From the NCBI GenBank assembly GCA_041481485.1, contig JBGPBY010000381.1, positions 1 to 7,207 of the forward strand: a DNA stretch of 7,207 nt, written 5' to 3'. The notes under the pieces were generated by a model. It was given only the letters and a program-made list of their open reading frames with translations. It was not told the DNA's origin and searched no databases. Below, in pieces: positions 1 through 6,421 of the stretch. How positions within the stretch are numbered: the stretch's first letter is position 1; each line of letters starts with the position of its first letter. Position numbers and translations under genes: made by a program. This DNA comes from JBGPBY01 sp041481485 (GTDB lineage: Bacteria > Acidobacteriota > Terriglobia > 20CM-2-55-15).

Positions 1-1086
1 ATCGAACTGATTGAACAACTGCGACATCTCCCTTTGAAAAAACTTTCGCAGCCTCCGGGCGCGCAGGTAGTCGTCCGCGCCGACGAGCATCCCGGTTTCA
101 ATCAGTTGTCGAAGTATTGGTCCGTAAGCTGTTGGATGGTTGGGGAAAAGTGTTTCATGAACCGAGGCCACATCGACACGAAGAATTGTCCTTAGGATAG
201 CTTGAGATAGTTTGAACGCCTCGGGAAGCCTGGCTTCGGCGATATGAAACCGAGGAGAGAGTGAAAGCTTCTCCAGGAACTTGTCTTGCATTGAACGCGC
301 TTCGGGCGTCGCATTCTCATAAAAGAAATCGCGAATCACGCCGGCGCGGATGGGCTGCTTCACTATGGGTTTCTCAACGTGTTCACGGGCGATGGCATTG
401 AGCTGAAGTTCGACATCGGCGACAGAGCGGGCGAATATGCCTGCATGGTCGAGCGGCCAGGACAGCGGAAAAACATTCCGCAAACTGACACGGGATTGGG
501 TTGGCATCAGAGAAACCACACCATTGTATGCAGCAGGACGGCCCACCGATCCGACCGTCTGGCTACCGATGGCTCCGGCGCACATGCGGGCTGCGACTGC
601 AGCTGCCGATCCGCTGCTGGATCCACCGGGTGTATGCGCGAGATTCCAGGGATTTCGCGTCGGACCGGGATCGAGAAACACAAAGACGGTCGTGACGGTC
701 TTTCCCAGAATGATTGCTCCAGCCTGTTTGAGTTTCGTCACCACATCGGCATCGGAATGCGGGACGAAATTGCGAAAGGGTTCGGCGCCGATTGTCGTGC
801 GCATTCCCTTTGTATAGAAGATGTCTTTGACACCGATCGGTACGCCATGGAGCGGCCCACGAAATTGTCTGGCAGCCGCTTCGGATTCGCACTTCTTCGC
901 CTCCGCCATGACAGCGTCCCGGTCGACGGTGACCCACGCCTGCACTTTGGGTTCGACGCGATCCATTTGCAACAAGAGCGCCCTGGCATAGTCCACCGGC
1001 GAAAGTTTTCCGCTGCGTATGGCTGCAGCGGCATCGGCAAGGAGTAGTTCTTCAGGCCGGGAGGCGATAGAGTTTGGCATTGTCAT
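1..1086 (-). CDS. Amidase-signature (AS) family hydrolase, C-terminus cut off by the window edge
   Basis: Reading the minus strand from the ATG at 1086 gives 362 codons without a stop, ending exactly at base 1, so the protein continues outside. AS enzymes hydrolyse carboxamides to acid plus ammonia, or act as the GatA subunit of tRNA amidotransferase. The catalytic triad is visible: Lys87 in GVPIGVKDIF, cis-Ser156 in the PGGSSSGSAAAVAA glycine/serine loop, and nucleophile Ser180 in SQTVGSVGRPAAYNGV. The Gln-Thr-x-Gly-Ser form, followed by FPLSWPLDHAG, fits a general amidase subfamily better than true GatA, which has Asp-Thr-Gly-Gly-Ser. Odd points are Val178 for the usual Gly or Ala, Gly182 where Ile or Arg is expected, and SLMPT replacing the usual GLKPT. 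AS proteins are usually 400-500 residues, so roughly 50-130 are missing. A second in-frame ATG at 1080 is an equally good start, and neither has a strong ribosome site. The upstream small gene ends 3 bases before, which indicates one transcript. Substrate unknown. Confidence 0.9.
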   Translation of the reverse strand, partial: MTMPNSIASRPEELLLADAAAAIRSGKLSPVDYARALLLQMDRVEPKVQAWVTVDRDAVMAEAKKCESEAAARQFRGPLHGVPIGVKDIFYTKGMRTTIGAEPFRNFVPHSDADVVTKLKQAGAIILGKTVTTVFVFLDPGPTRNPWNLAHTPGGSSSGSAAAVAARMCAGAIGSQTVGSVGRPAAYNGVVSLMPTQSRVSLRNVFPLSWPLDHAGIFARSVADVELQLNAIAREHVEKPIVKQPIRAGVIRDFFYENATPEARSMQDKFLEKLSLSPRFHIAEARLPEAFKLSQAILRTILRVDVASVHETLFPNHPTAYGPILRQLIETGMLVGADDYLRARRLRKFFQREMSQLFNQFD

Positions 1087-1089
1087 CGC

Positions 1090-1293
1090 TTATGGTTCAT
1101 CCAGCAGTTCGACCGGTGTATTGCGAAGCTGTGCAAGTTGTTCCGCCATCACTTCGAGTTCCTGATGAATTTCCTGTGCGCGGTTGTTTCCGAACAGAGA
1201 CTCTGCCTGCTGCTTCAGATTGGTTTCGATTTTTTTCGGATCCGTTTCCAACATCGTGCACAGAATCTTACATTCTTCTGGCGCGCTTATCAC
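1090..1293 (-). CDS. Small helical protein, possible GatC/AtzG-like (DUF4089-type) amidase partner
   Basis: From GTG at 1293 this gives 67 residues ending in NTPVELLDEP. The protein is soluble, has no signal or membrane segment, and is rich in Glu, Gln and Leu. The stretch from KKIETNLKQQAESL to QELEVMAEQLAQL reads as two or three amphipathic helices. The stop is 3 bases upstream of the amidase start, so the two are probably translated together. Known accessory subunits of AS enzymes (GatC, and AtzG with AtzE) are small, helical, encoded beside the amidase, and tend to end in an acidic, Pro-containing tail. Size, helix pattern and position fit this, but I see no diagnostic motif. The start is uncertain. 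GTG 1293 has AGGA only 3 bases upstream. ATG 1332 would give 80 residues and overlap the divergent tldD start. ATG 1254 would give 54. It could be an unrelated small protein; that the frame is coding is likelier than the family call. Confidence 0.55.
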   Translation of the reverse strand: MISAPEECKILCTMLETDPKKIETNLKQQAESLFGNNRAQEIHQELEVMAEQLAQLRNTPVELLDEP

Positions 1294-1306
1294 GTATCCT
1301 AGTTGG

Positions 1307-2746
1307 ATGAAGGATCTGGCAATTCGCGCCATGAATACCGCTTCGGTGCAGGGGGCTCGCTACGCCGACGTACGCATCATGAAGAGCCGTAATCAGTCTG
1401 TAGCTTTGAAAAACGGGAAAGTGGAGTCTCTCGGGGATTTTGAGTCGATTGGATTTGGAGTGCGAGTTTTGGTGGGTGATGCCTGGGGATTTGCCTCGAG
1501 CGTGGAAATCAGTCCCTCGGAAATTGATCGCGTGACTGCTCTGGCTGTTGAAACGGCAAAGGCCAGCGCCCTGGTTCCTGGAAAACCCGTGGACATGGGA
1601 CCGGCTGTGACCAGCAATGGAAGTTACATCACACCTTTTCGGATCGATCCATTTTCGGTTTCGCTGGAATCGAAGCTGGCTCTTCTCATGGATTGTGATA
1701 TGCGGATGCGGCGCAATCCGAAAATCAAAGTTTCCGAAGGCAGTCTTCTTTCGGTGCGTGTGGACAAGATATTTGCAAACAGCGAAGGCGCATGCGTGGA
1801 ACAAACCCTGTTCGAAACGGGTGGTTCCATCAGCGCCACTGCAGTGGAGGGGAATGAGATTCAGGTGCGATCGTATCCCCACTCCTTTCGGCAGCAGGGA
1901 ACAGGAGGGTGGGAATACATTCTGGATGCCGACTATTCCGGCAATGCCGAGCGCATCGCCGACGAAGCCGTTCAGCTCCTGACCGCAGATACGTGTCCGG
2001 CAAAAGCGACGACCCTGCTCCTGGGCAGTTCTCAATTGGCGCTGCAAATTCACGAGTCCTGTGGTCATCCGGCCGAACTGGACCGGGTTTACGGCACCGA
2101 AGCGGCATTTGCCGGGCGCAGCTTTCTCACCACGGACAAACTCACGGGATTTCGCTATGGCTCCGAGATAGTGAATCTTACCGCAGACAGTCAGAGTCCG
2201 ACGGGTCTGGGCACCTTTGGCTGGGACGACGAAGGGATACCGGCATCCCGTACACCGATCGTGAGCCAGGGAATGTTTGCCGGATATCTGATGTCGCGGG
2301 AAACCGCAGCGACCTTGGGTATGTCGAGCAATGGATGCATGCGCGCCGATGGTTGGAATCGCATTCCACTGATCCGGATGGCCAACGTTTCGCTCGAACC
2401 GGGAGCCTGGGAACTCGAGGACATGATTGCCGACACGGACGATGGCATATTCATGGAGACGAATCGCTCCTGGAGTATCGATGACATGCGCTACAACTTT
2501 CAGTTCGGCACCGAGATCGGCTATGAAATTAAAAACGGTAAGAAGGGACGGCTGCTGAAGAACTGCACGTATGCGGGAATCACTCCGGAATTCTGGAATT
2601 CCTGCGACGCGATTGCAAATGCGAAACACTGGAAACTTTGGGGAACACCGACCTGCGGCAAGGGCGAACCCATGCAGACGATGGGAACAGGGCATGGCGC
2701 TTCGCCGGGCCGATTTCGCAATGTTCGCGTTGGAGTGTTTCGATGA
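1307..2746 (+). CDS. tldD: TldD family metalloprotease subunit
   Basis: The product has 479 residues, close to the usual 460-480. TldD with TldE forms a cytosolic heterodimeric zinc protease that degrades unfolded or small peptides; in E. coli it matures microcin B17 and acts on CcdA. Zinc-site residues are His249, Glu250 and His254 in HESCGHPAE, the TldD form of the HExxxH motif. The conserved Cys450 lies in the C-terminal PTCGKGEPMQ motif. Other family blocks are LGTFGWDDEGIPASRT, MSRETAATLGMSSNG, LIRMANVSLEPG and FQFGTEIGYEIKNGK. I chose ATG 1307 because the N-terminus MKDLAIRAMNTASVQGARYADVRI matches the family, while the in-frame extension upstream to 1184 reads as non-coding sequence opposite the divergent small gene. 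No good ribosome site precedes ATG 1307. The stop overlaps the tldE start as ATGA. Its physiological substrate here cannot be read from the window: no RiPP precursor or toxin-antitoxin gene is adjacent. Confidence 0.95.
   Translation: MKDLAIRAMNTASVQGARYADVRIMKSRNQSVALKNGKVESLGDFESIGFGVRVLVGDAWGFASSVEISPSEIDRVTALAVETAKASALVPGKPVDMGPAVTSNGSYITPFRIDPFSVSLESKLALLMDCDMRMRRNPKIKVSEGSLLSVRVDKIFANSEGACVEQTLFETGGSISATAVEGNEIQVRSYPHSFRQQGTGGWEYILDADYSGNAERIADEAVQLLTADTCPAKATTLLLGSSQLALQIHESCGHPAELDRVYGTEAAFAGRSFLTTDKLTGFRYGSEIVNLTADSQSPTGLGTFGWDDEGIPASRTPIVSQGMFAGYLMSRETAATLGMSSNGCMRADGWNRIPLIRMANVSLEPGAWELEDMIADTDDGIFMETNRSWSIDDMRYNFQFGTEIGYEIKNGKKGRLLKNCTYAGITPEFWNSCDAIANAKHWKLWGTPTCGKGEPMQTMGTGHGASPGRFRNVRVGVFR
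2732..2746 (+). promoter_or_regulatory. Ribosome binding site and ATGA overlap coupling tldD to tldE
   Basis: GGAG at 2732-2735 lies 7 bases before ATG 2743. That ATG overlaps the tldD stop TGA (2744-2746). This fixes the tldE start and indicates translational coupling by reinitiation. Confidence 0.8.
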
Positions 2747-4083
2747 AATTTCGTGATGTTGCCGATACCGTTTTGAGCGCCGCCGGCCGTGCCAACATTG
2801 ACGAAACTGAAATCGTCTGCATTCGACAGGACGAAAGTCTGACGCGCTTTGCCAACAATCACATTCATCAGAATGTGACGGAATCCAATTTCGAGATCAC
2901 CATCCGGTGTGTTGCCGGCACGCGAGTGGGTACGGCAGTGTCCAATGACCTGCGTGCCGAGAGCCTTCGGGCACTGGTGGATCGTGCCGCGGTTCTCGCA
3001 AGACTGCAGCCGGAGAATCCGGAGTTTAAAGGTTTGCCGGGCCCGGTCCCGTCAGAGGTGGTTCAGGCATTCGACCGGGAGACCAGCGCCTGCACACCGG
3101 CAATTCGTGCATCCGGTGTAGGCATCGTTTGTAAAAAGGCGTCCTCGATGGGATTCACCGCTGCGGGCTCCATGACGACGGGCGCGATAACCTTTAGCGT
3201 GGCCAATTCGAAGGGTGTTTTTGAAGAATTCGAATCGACCATTGTGGACGCATCCACGGTCATTATGAATGGCACGGCATCCGGATGGTCGCAGTCTTCA
3301 GGCTGGAAACTCGATGCTGTGAATTGGGATTCGATGGCGGATGAGGCGCTTCATAAGGTGCGCATTGGCCAGAAACAAGTCGACTGCGATCCGGGAGAAT
3401 TGACCGTAATTCTGGATCCCTTTGCCACCGCGGACCTGGTTGGAATGATTTCCTTTGACGGCGTCAGTGGACTCGCCTTTCAGGAAGAGCGTTCGTGGAT
3501 GAATGGCCGTTCGGGACAAAAGGTGATGTCTCCCGAAGTCAGCATCTTCGATGACGGCAGGGACCTGCGTGGCATACCGCTTCCGTTCGATTTTGAAGGA
3601 CAACCCAAACAAAGAGTCAACCTGATCGATCGCGGAATCTGTGGCGAACCCGTTTATGACACCCATACGGCCAGCCGGCGTCCCGGATTGAGATCGACAG
3701 GACATGCGATGCCGCCTTCGGCCCGCTGGACATCCGGACCACTTCCTTTGAATCTGTTTCTTCAGCCTGGAACGTCTAAGGTTGAGGATATGATCCGTTC
3801 GACCAGGCGCGGCCTATACATCACGCGATTCTGGTACACCCGTCCGGTCCATCCGCGCGACGTTGTTGTAACAGGAATGACTCGCGACGGCACGTTCCTC
3901 GTCGAGGATGGGGAGATCGTGGGCGCTACTAAGTCCATGCGCTTCACGCAGTCCTATATCGAGGCGCTGGCCGCGGTCGCTTCCATCGGAGGCGAATTGA
4001 AGGTGCTGAAATCCGGCGGAGCCACAATCAGCGTACCGGCAATCAAGCTTCATCAGTTCCGGTTTACGAGCGCGACAAAATGA
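2743..4083 (+). CDS. tldE: TldE/PmbA family protein, partner of TldD
   Basis: The product has 446 residues, against about 450 for E. coli TldE (PmbA). The family fold is shared with TldD, but TldE lacks the HExxxH metal site, and none is seen here. TldE acts as the non-catalytic, substrate-binding half of the TldD/E protease. Recognisable blocks are SLTRFANNHIHQN (residues 32-44), the ITIRCVAGTRVGTA strand region, IPLPFDFEGQPKQ (278-290), and a C-terminal TFLVEDGEIVGATKSMRF. Translation starts at ATG 2743 inside the tldD stop (ATGA), with GGAG 7 bases upstream, so coupling to tldD is likely and would favour equal amounts of the two subunits. Two in-frame ATGs lie upstream inside tldD, but the residues before 2743 do not fit the family. 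The M23 peptidase gene follows after 16 bases. Confidence 0.94.
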   Translation: MKFRDVADTVLSAAGRANIDETEIVCIRQDESLTRFANNHIHQNVTESNFEITIRCVAGTRVGTAVSNDLRAESLRALVDRAAVLARLQPENPEFKGLPGPVPSEVVQAFDRETSACTPAIRASGVGIVCKKASSMGFTAAGSMTTGAITFSVANSKGVFEEFESTIVDASTVIMNGTASGWSQSSGWKLDAVNWDSMADEALHKVRIGQKQVDCDPGELTVILDPFATADLVGMISFDGVSGLAFQEERSWMNGRSGQKVMSPEVSIFDDGRDLRGIPLPFDFEGQPKQRVNLIDRGICGEPVYDTHTASRRPGLRSTGHAMPPSARWTSGPLPLNLFLQPGTSKVEDMIRSTRRGLYITRFWYTRPVHPRDVVVTGMTRDGTFLVEDGEIVGATKSMRFTQSYIEALAAVASIGGELKVLKSGGATISVPAIKLHQFRFTSATK

Positions 4084-4099
4084 AGTTCGGTCACCCGTC

Positions 4100-4906
4100 A
4101 TGAGCATTGTTCACGCGATTCTCCTGCTGGCCAGCCTGATTACCGCCAACCAGGGACAGGCAGTAAGACTGGTCCTTCCGAATGAACCGGGAATTTCGGC
4201 CGTCGAAATTCAATGGCAGAAAAAAAACGTGCCTTACGCGCGAGTGGGCGCAGAGTGGATCGCCGTCATCGGCGTCGATCTGGATGTGAAAGCCGGCTCG
4301 TATCCTTCGGTGATTCGAGTGACCAAAAATGGAATCGTCGAGAACCGTAACGTCACGGTTACGGTGAAAGCGGTGAACTATCCAACCACACAATTGAAAG
4401 TGGACGATCAGTACGTGGAACTCAGCCCGGAAAACACGGATCGAGCGCTGCGGGAACAGAAGGAACTCGACGGTATTCACAATACCATCACCGGTGAAAT
4501 GCTCTGGAAGGACTCATTCGTGGTTCCCATTGCAGGTGAAACGGGAGCCAATTTTGGACACCGCCGTGTGTTTAACGGCATGCCGCGCGCTCCCCATGCC
4601 GGAGCGGACCTGCACGCCGCTACGGGAACTCCCGTTCATTCCACGAATCGAGGGCGTGTTGTTCTGGCAAAAGATTTATTTTTTACCGGAAACACCGTGA
4701 TCGTGGATCATGGTCTTGGAATCTATTCTCTGTATGCGCACCTGTCGCGCATCGACGTCAACGCCGGTGAAATGGTGGATCGCAATCAAGTGCTGGGATT
4801 GTCCGGGGCGACAGGAAGGGTCACTGGCCCGCACCTTCACTGGGGAATCAAAGTGCAGAATGCGCGTGTCGACCCTTTTTCTTTGGTCAATTTCGGTAAA
4901 AAATAG
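4100..4906 (+). CDS. Exported M23 (LytM-type) peptidoglycan endopeptidase
   Basis: The product has 268 residues. Residues 1-21 form a signal peptide: a hydrophobic segment after MSIVHA, with a cleavable end near GQA. Residues about 22-130 look like a beta-rich Ig-like N-terminal domain with alternating hydrophobic strands. The M23 domain spans about 140-265. Expected zinc ligands are His166 and Asp170 in HAGAD, plus His247 in HLHWG. Catalytic histidines are His214 in YAHLS and His245. All key residues are intact, so this should be an active zinc endopeptidase cutting peptide cross-links or stems in the periplasmic wall, rather than a degenerate EnvC/NlpD-type activator. It lies 16 bases after tldE and 3 bases before the HEAT gene, in the same direction. 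A clear Shine-Dalgarno is not visible before ATG 4100. A functional tie to TldD/E is suggested only by operon position. Confidence 0.92.
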   Translation: MSIVHAILLLASLITANQGQAVRLVLPNEPGISAVEIQWQKKNVPYARVGAEWIAVIGVDLDVKAGSYPSVIRVTKNGIVENRNVTVTVKAVNYPTTQLKVDDQYVELSPENTDRALREQKELDGIHNTITGEMLWKDSFVVPIAGETGANFGHRRVFNGMPRAPHAGADLHAATGTPVHSTNRGRVVLAKDLFFTGNTVIVDHGLGIYSLYAHLSRIDVNAGEMVDRNQVLGLSGATGRVTGPHLHWGIKVQNARVDPFSLVNFGKK

Positions 4907-4909
4907 AAC

Positions 4910-5632
4910 ATGTTCGATTTTTTGAAACGGACTCCTGCAGCGCAGGTGGATAAGCTCACGAAGAAACTCACGGAAACCGCCGGTGAAGACGGTCCCCGGA
5001 TTGAAGCGGCGCAGAAGCTTGCGGAACTGGATACTCCGGAAGCGACGCTGGCTTTGCTCAAAAGGTTTACGATTTCGAGCAAAGTCATCAGCCAGGACAT
5101 CGAAGAGAAATACATGGTCGTCCGCATGCTCGTCGATAAGGGACGGGATGCGGTCGATCCGATTCTGAAATTCATCAAGACGCATCACCAGGTGGAGTGG
5201 CCCGTGAGGGCGCTGACCGAGATACTGCCTCAGGAAGAATGGGTCCCGCAGCTCGTGCAGGTCCTGGAAGATGTCGCACTGAATCCGTTCACGTCTCCGG
5301 AACACCGCACCGGACTGATCAAGGCCATGCATGGCCACATCACTCCTGAAATTGCGACGACTCTGCGAAAGTCCCTCGAGGACGACGATGATGATGTCGC
5401 AATTTCCGCGATGCAGGCGATTGCCGAACTGGGTGAGGATGTGCGCGAACCTCTGTTGGAACTTTTTGTCCGTGCCGACAATCGACCGAGAATTCGGATA
5501 GCCGTTGCCGAACTTTGTGCCGATCGCGAATGGCCGGTGAAAGGGTATCGCCCAAGCGTCGAAGCCGTCCTGCCGGATGAGTTCCATCTGACCGCCAAAG
5601 GATTTATCCGCCGGAGAGGTACTCCCGCATGA
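4910..5632 (+). CDS. HEAT-repeat protein of unknown function
   Basis: The product has 240 residues and no signal peptide or membrane segment, so it is probably cytosolic. It consists almost entirely of paired amphipathic helices. Repeat-like units are visible around residues 27-51 (RIEAAQKLAELDTPEATLAL), 66-90 (a helix pair ending DPILKFIKTH), 98-121, 131-156 and 162-188 (DVAISAMQAIAELGEDVREP). The third-last unit is followed by an acidic run of Asp at 158-162. The ALLKRF...DIEEKYMVVRMLVDKG pattern recalls a conserved bacterial HEAT-repeat family without assigned function. HEAT solenoids usually act as protein-binding scaffolds. The ATG lies 3 bases after the M23 stop, with only a weak upstream ribosome site. 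The stop overlaps the next start as ATGA. Nothing indicates catalysis. Confidence 0.85.
   Translation: MFDFLKRTPAAQVDKLTKKLTETAGEDGPRIEAAQKLAELDTPEATLALLKRFTISSKVISQDIEEKYMVVRMLVDKGRDAVDPILKFIKTHHQVEWPVRALTEILPQEEWVPQLVQVLEDVALNPFTSPEHRTGLIKAMHGHITPEIATTLRKSLEDDDDDVAISAMQAIAELGEDVREPLLELFVRADNRPRIRIAVAELCADREWPVKGYRPSVEAVLPDEFHLTAKGFIRRRGTPA
5613..5632 (+). promoter_or_regulatory. Ribosome binding site and ATGA overlap before the four-TM gene
   Basis: The purine run GGAGAGG (5613-5619) precedes ATG 5629 by 9 bases. The ATG overlaps the HEAT gene stop TGA (5630-5632), which supports this start and coupled translation. Confidence 0.7.
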
Positions 5633-6255
5633 CACCGGTCCCGGCCGGTTCGCTTGCTTCGAAGTCATGGAAGGCTGAACCGCTGGCCATTTTCTGCATG
5701 GCGGTTTGGCTCACCGGTACGATTTGCGTTGCCGTCGTCGCGACACAGAACTTTTTCACCGTCGATCGCCTGCTGAAGTCATCCCCGAGCCAGCAGTTTC
5801 GAACGGCAGTCAATACTCTCGATTCCGTTGAAACTCCCGGACACCCGGTAGCGCGCGACCTGCTCCGATATTTATCCGCCGAACTCAATCGCCTGTATTT
5901 TCAATATTGGAACGTGGCGCAAACGGCACTGGGACTTCTCGCACTCTGGCTGGTCAGCAAAATCCCGGGTGCCCACCGCGCCAAATGGTGTGTTGTCGGC
6001 ATGCTGGGTGTCTCGCTTTTTCTGATGGTGGTTCTGACTCCGCCGATCATCAGTGTCGGCCGGAGCCTGGATTTCGTTCCACGCGAGTCGCCGCCGCAGG
6101 AGGTGGTCGCCGCACTTCGAAAGTTTGGCCTGCTTCACGTGACATATACCGTCATGACGTTGATCAATCTGATCCTGGGAGTTCTGACCACAATCTGGAT
6201 TCAAAAACCGCGGGCTTCCCGTCCTGAGTTGAAGGTAGTCGAAATCGCAAAGTGA
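5629..6255 (+). CDS. Four-helix membrane protein, DUF4149-like
   Basis: The product has 208 residues with four predicted transmembrane helices, at about 17-40, 95-111, 118-140 and 168-190. A soluble loop of about 50 residues separates helices 1 and 2, and a shorter loop (about 141-167) separates helices 3 and 4. The layout resembles the DUF4149/TMEM205-like family: a first helix with WLTGTICVAVVATQNFF, then a helix beginning FQYWNVAQTALG, then a helix ending in a Pro-Pro-Ile-Ile segment. The function of that family is unknown. The start overlaps the HEAT stop as ATGA, with GGAGAGG at 5613-5619 upstream, so translation is coupled. It is the last gene of the run, and an 80-bp palindrome begins 6 bases after its stop. 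That this is an integral membrane protein is secure; the family name is less so. Confidence 0.83.
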   Translation: MTPVPAGSLASKSWKAEPLAIFCMAVWLTGTICVAVVATQNFFTVDRLLKSSPSQQFRTAVNTLDSVETPGHPVARDLLRYLSAELNRLYFQYWNVAQTALGLLALWLVSKIPGAHRAKWCVVGMLGVSLFLMVVLTPPIISVGRSLDFVPRESPPQEVVAALRKFGLLHVTYTVMTLINLILGVLTTIWIQKPRASRPELKVVEIAK

Positions 6256-6261
6256 GCGAGC

Positions 6262-6341
6262 TGTAGGGGCGCTCTATGACCGCCCGCAATTCGGAGGGTT
6301 GCCGGCTTCTAAATTGTGGGCGGTAATAGATTGCCCCTACA
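6262..6341. repeat. 80-bp imperfect palindrome, REP/MITE-like element
   Basis: Left arm 6262-6297 and right arm 6306-6341 are inverted copies matching at 29 of 36 positions, with an 8-base centre. The outer 9 bases (TGTAGGGGC and GCCCCTACA) are identical, as is an inner ACCGCCC/GGGCGGT block. Near-perfect long inverted symmetry with GTAGGGGC termini is typical of small dispersed palindromic repeats found between genes in many bacterial genomes. I have this from general knowledge and cannot confirm copies here, because the window holds only one. No transposase and no clear target duplication is visible. In RNA it would fold into a long hairpin just after the four-TM gene, so it may also limit read-through into the next gene. 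It lacks the T-run of a standard intrinsic terminator. Confidence 0.75.
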
Positions 6342-6370
6342 TTGGGGAGTCGCATTCCTTCATATGCAAA

Positions 6371-6420
6371 TCCACCTGATAACCTTTCCCGGACCTCTAC
6401 GTAGTAAGGGGTGAGGTGGA
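6371..6420 (+). promoter_or_regulatory. Possible hairpin masking the ribosome site of the exported membrane protein gene
   Basis: TCCACCT (6371-6377) is perfectly complementary to AGGTGGA (6414-6420), which is the core of the ribosome binding region. A second pairing option, ACCTC (6393-6397) with GAGGT (6413-6417), targets the same bases. Either would hide the Shine-Dalgarno in the mRNA. Short anti-SD matches arise by chance, so this is tentative. I see no convincing -10/-35 pair in this leader. Confidence 0.25.
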
Positions 6421-6421
6421 G

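Noticed and set aside
379..1047. Plus-strand open frame of 222 codons opposite the amidase
   Set aside because: The product is Cys/Arg/His-rich without motifs, while the opposite strand encodes an amidase with its full catalytic signature. It is a shadow frame.
1184..1306. N-terminal extension of tldD from ATG 1184
   Set aside because: The extra 41 residues do not fit TldD and overlap the divergent small gene. The family N-terminus begins at ATG 1307.
1294..1306. TATCCT near 1295 as a -10 box for tldD
   Set aside because: It sits only 6 bases before the start codon, with no -35 at proper spacing.
1268..2695. Long minus-strand open frame (475 codons) across tldD
   Set aside because: It lies antisense to a clearly recognisable tldD and shows no domain pattern. 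Length alone reflects base composition.
2638..2742. N-terminal extension of tldE inside the end of tldD
   Set aside because: The residues do not resemble TldE. ATG 2743 has GGAG at good spacing and an ATGA overlap.
4676..5668. Minus-strand open frame of 330 codons over the M23, HEAT and four-TM genes
   Set aside because: It is composed of Arg/His/Phe/Asp-rich low-quality sequence and is antisense to three well-formed genes.
6262..6341. Palindrome as a standard Rho-independent terminator
   Set aside because: The stem is unusually long with mismatches and no T-run follows on either strand. A dispersed palindromic repeat explains the symmetry better, though termination as a side effect is possible.
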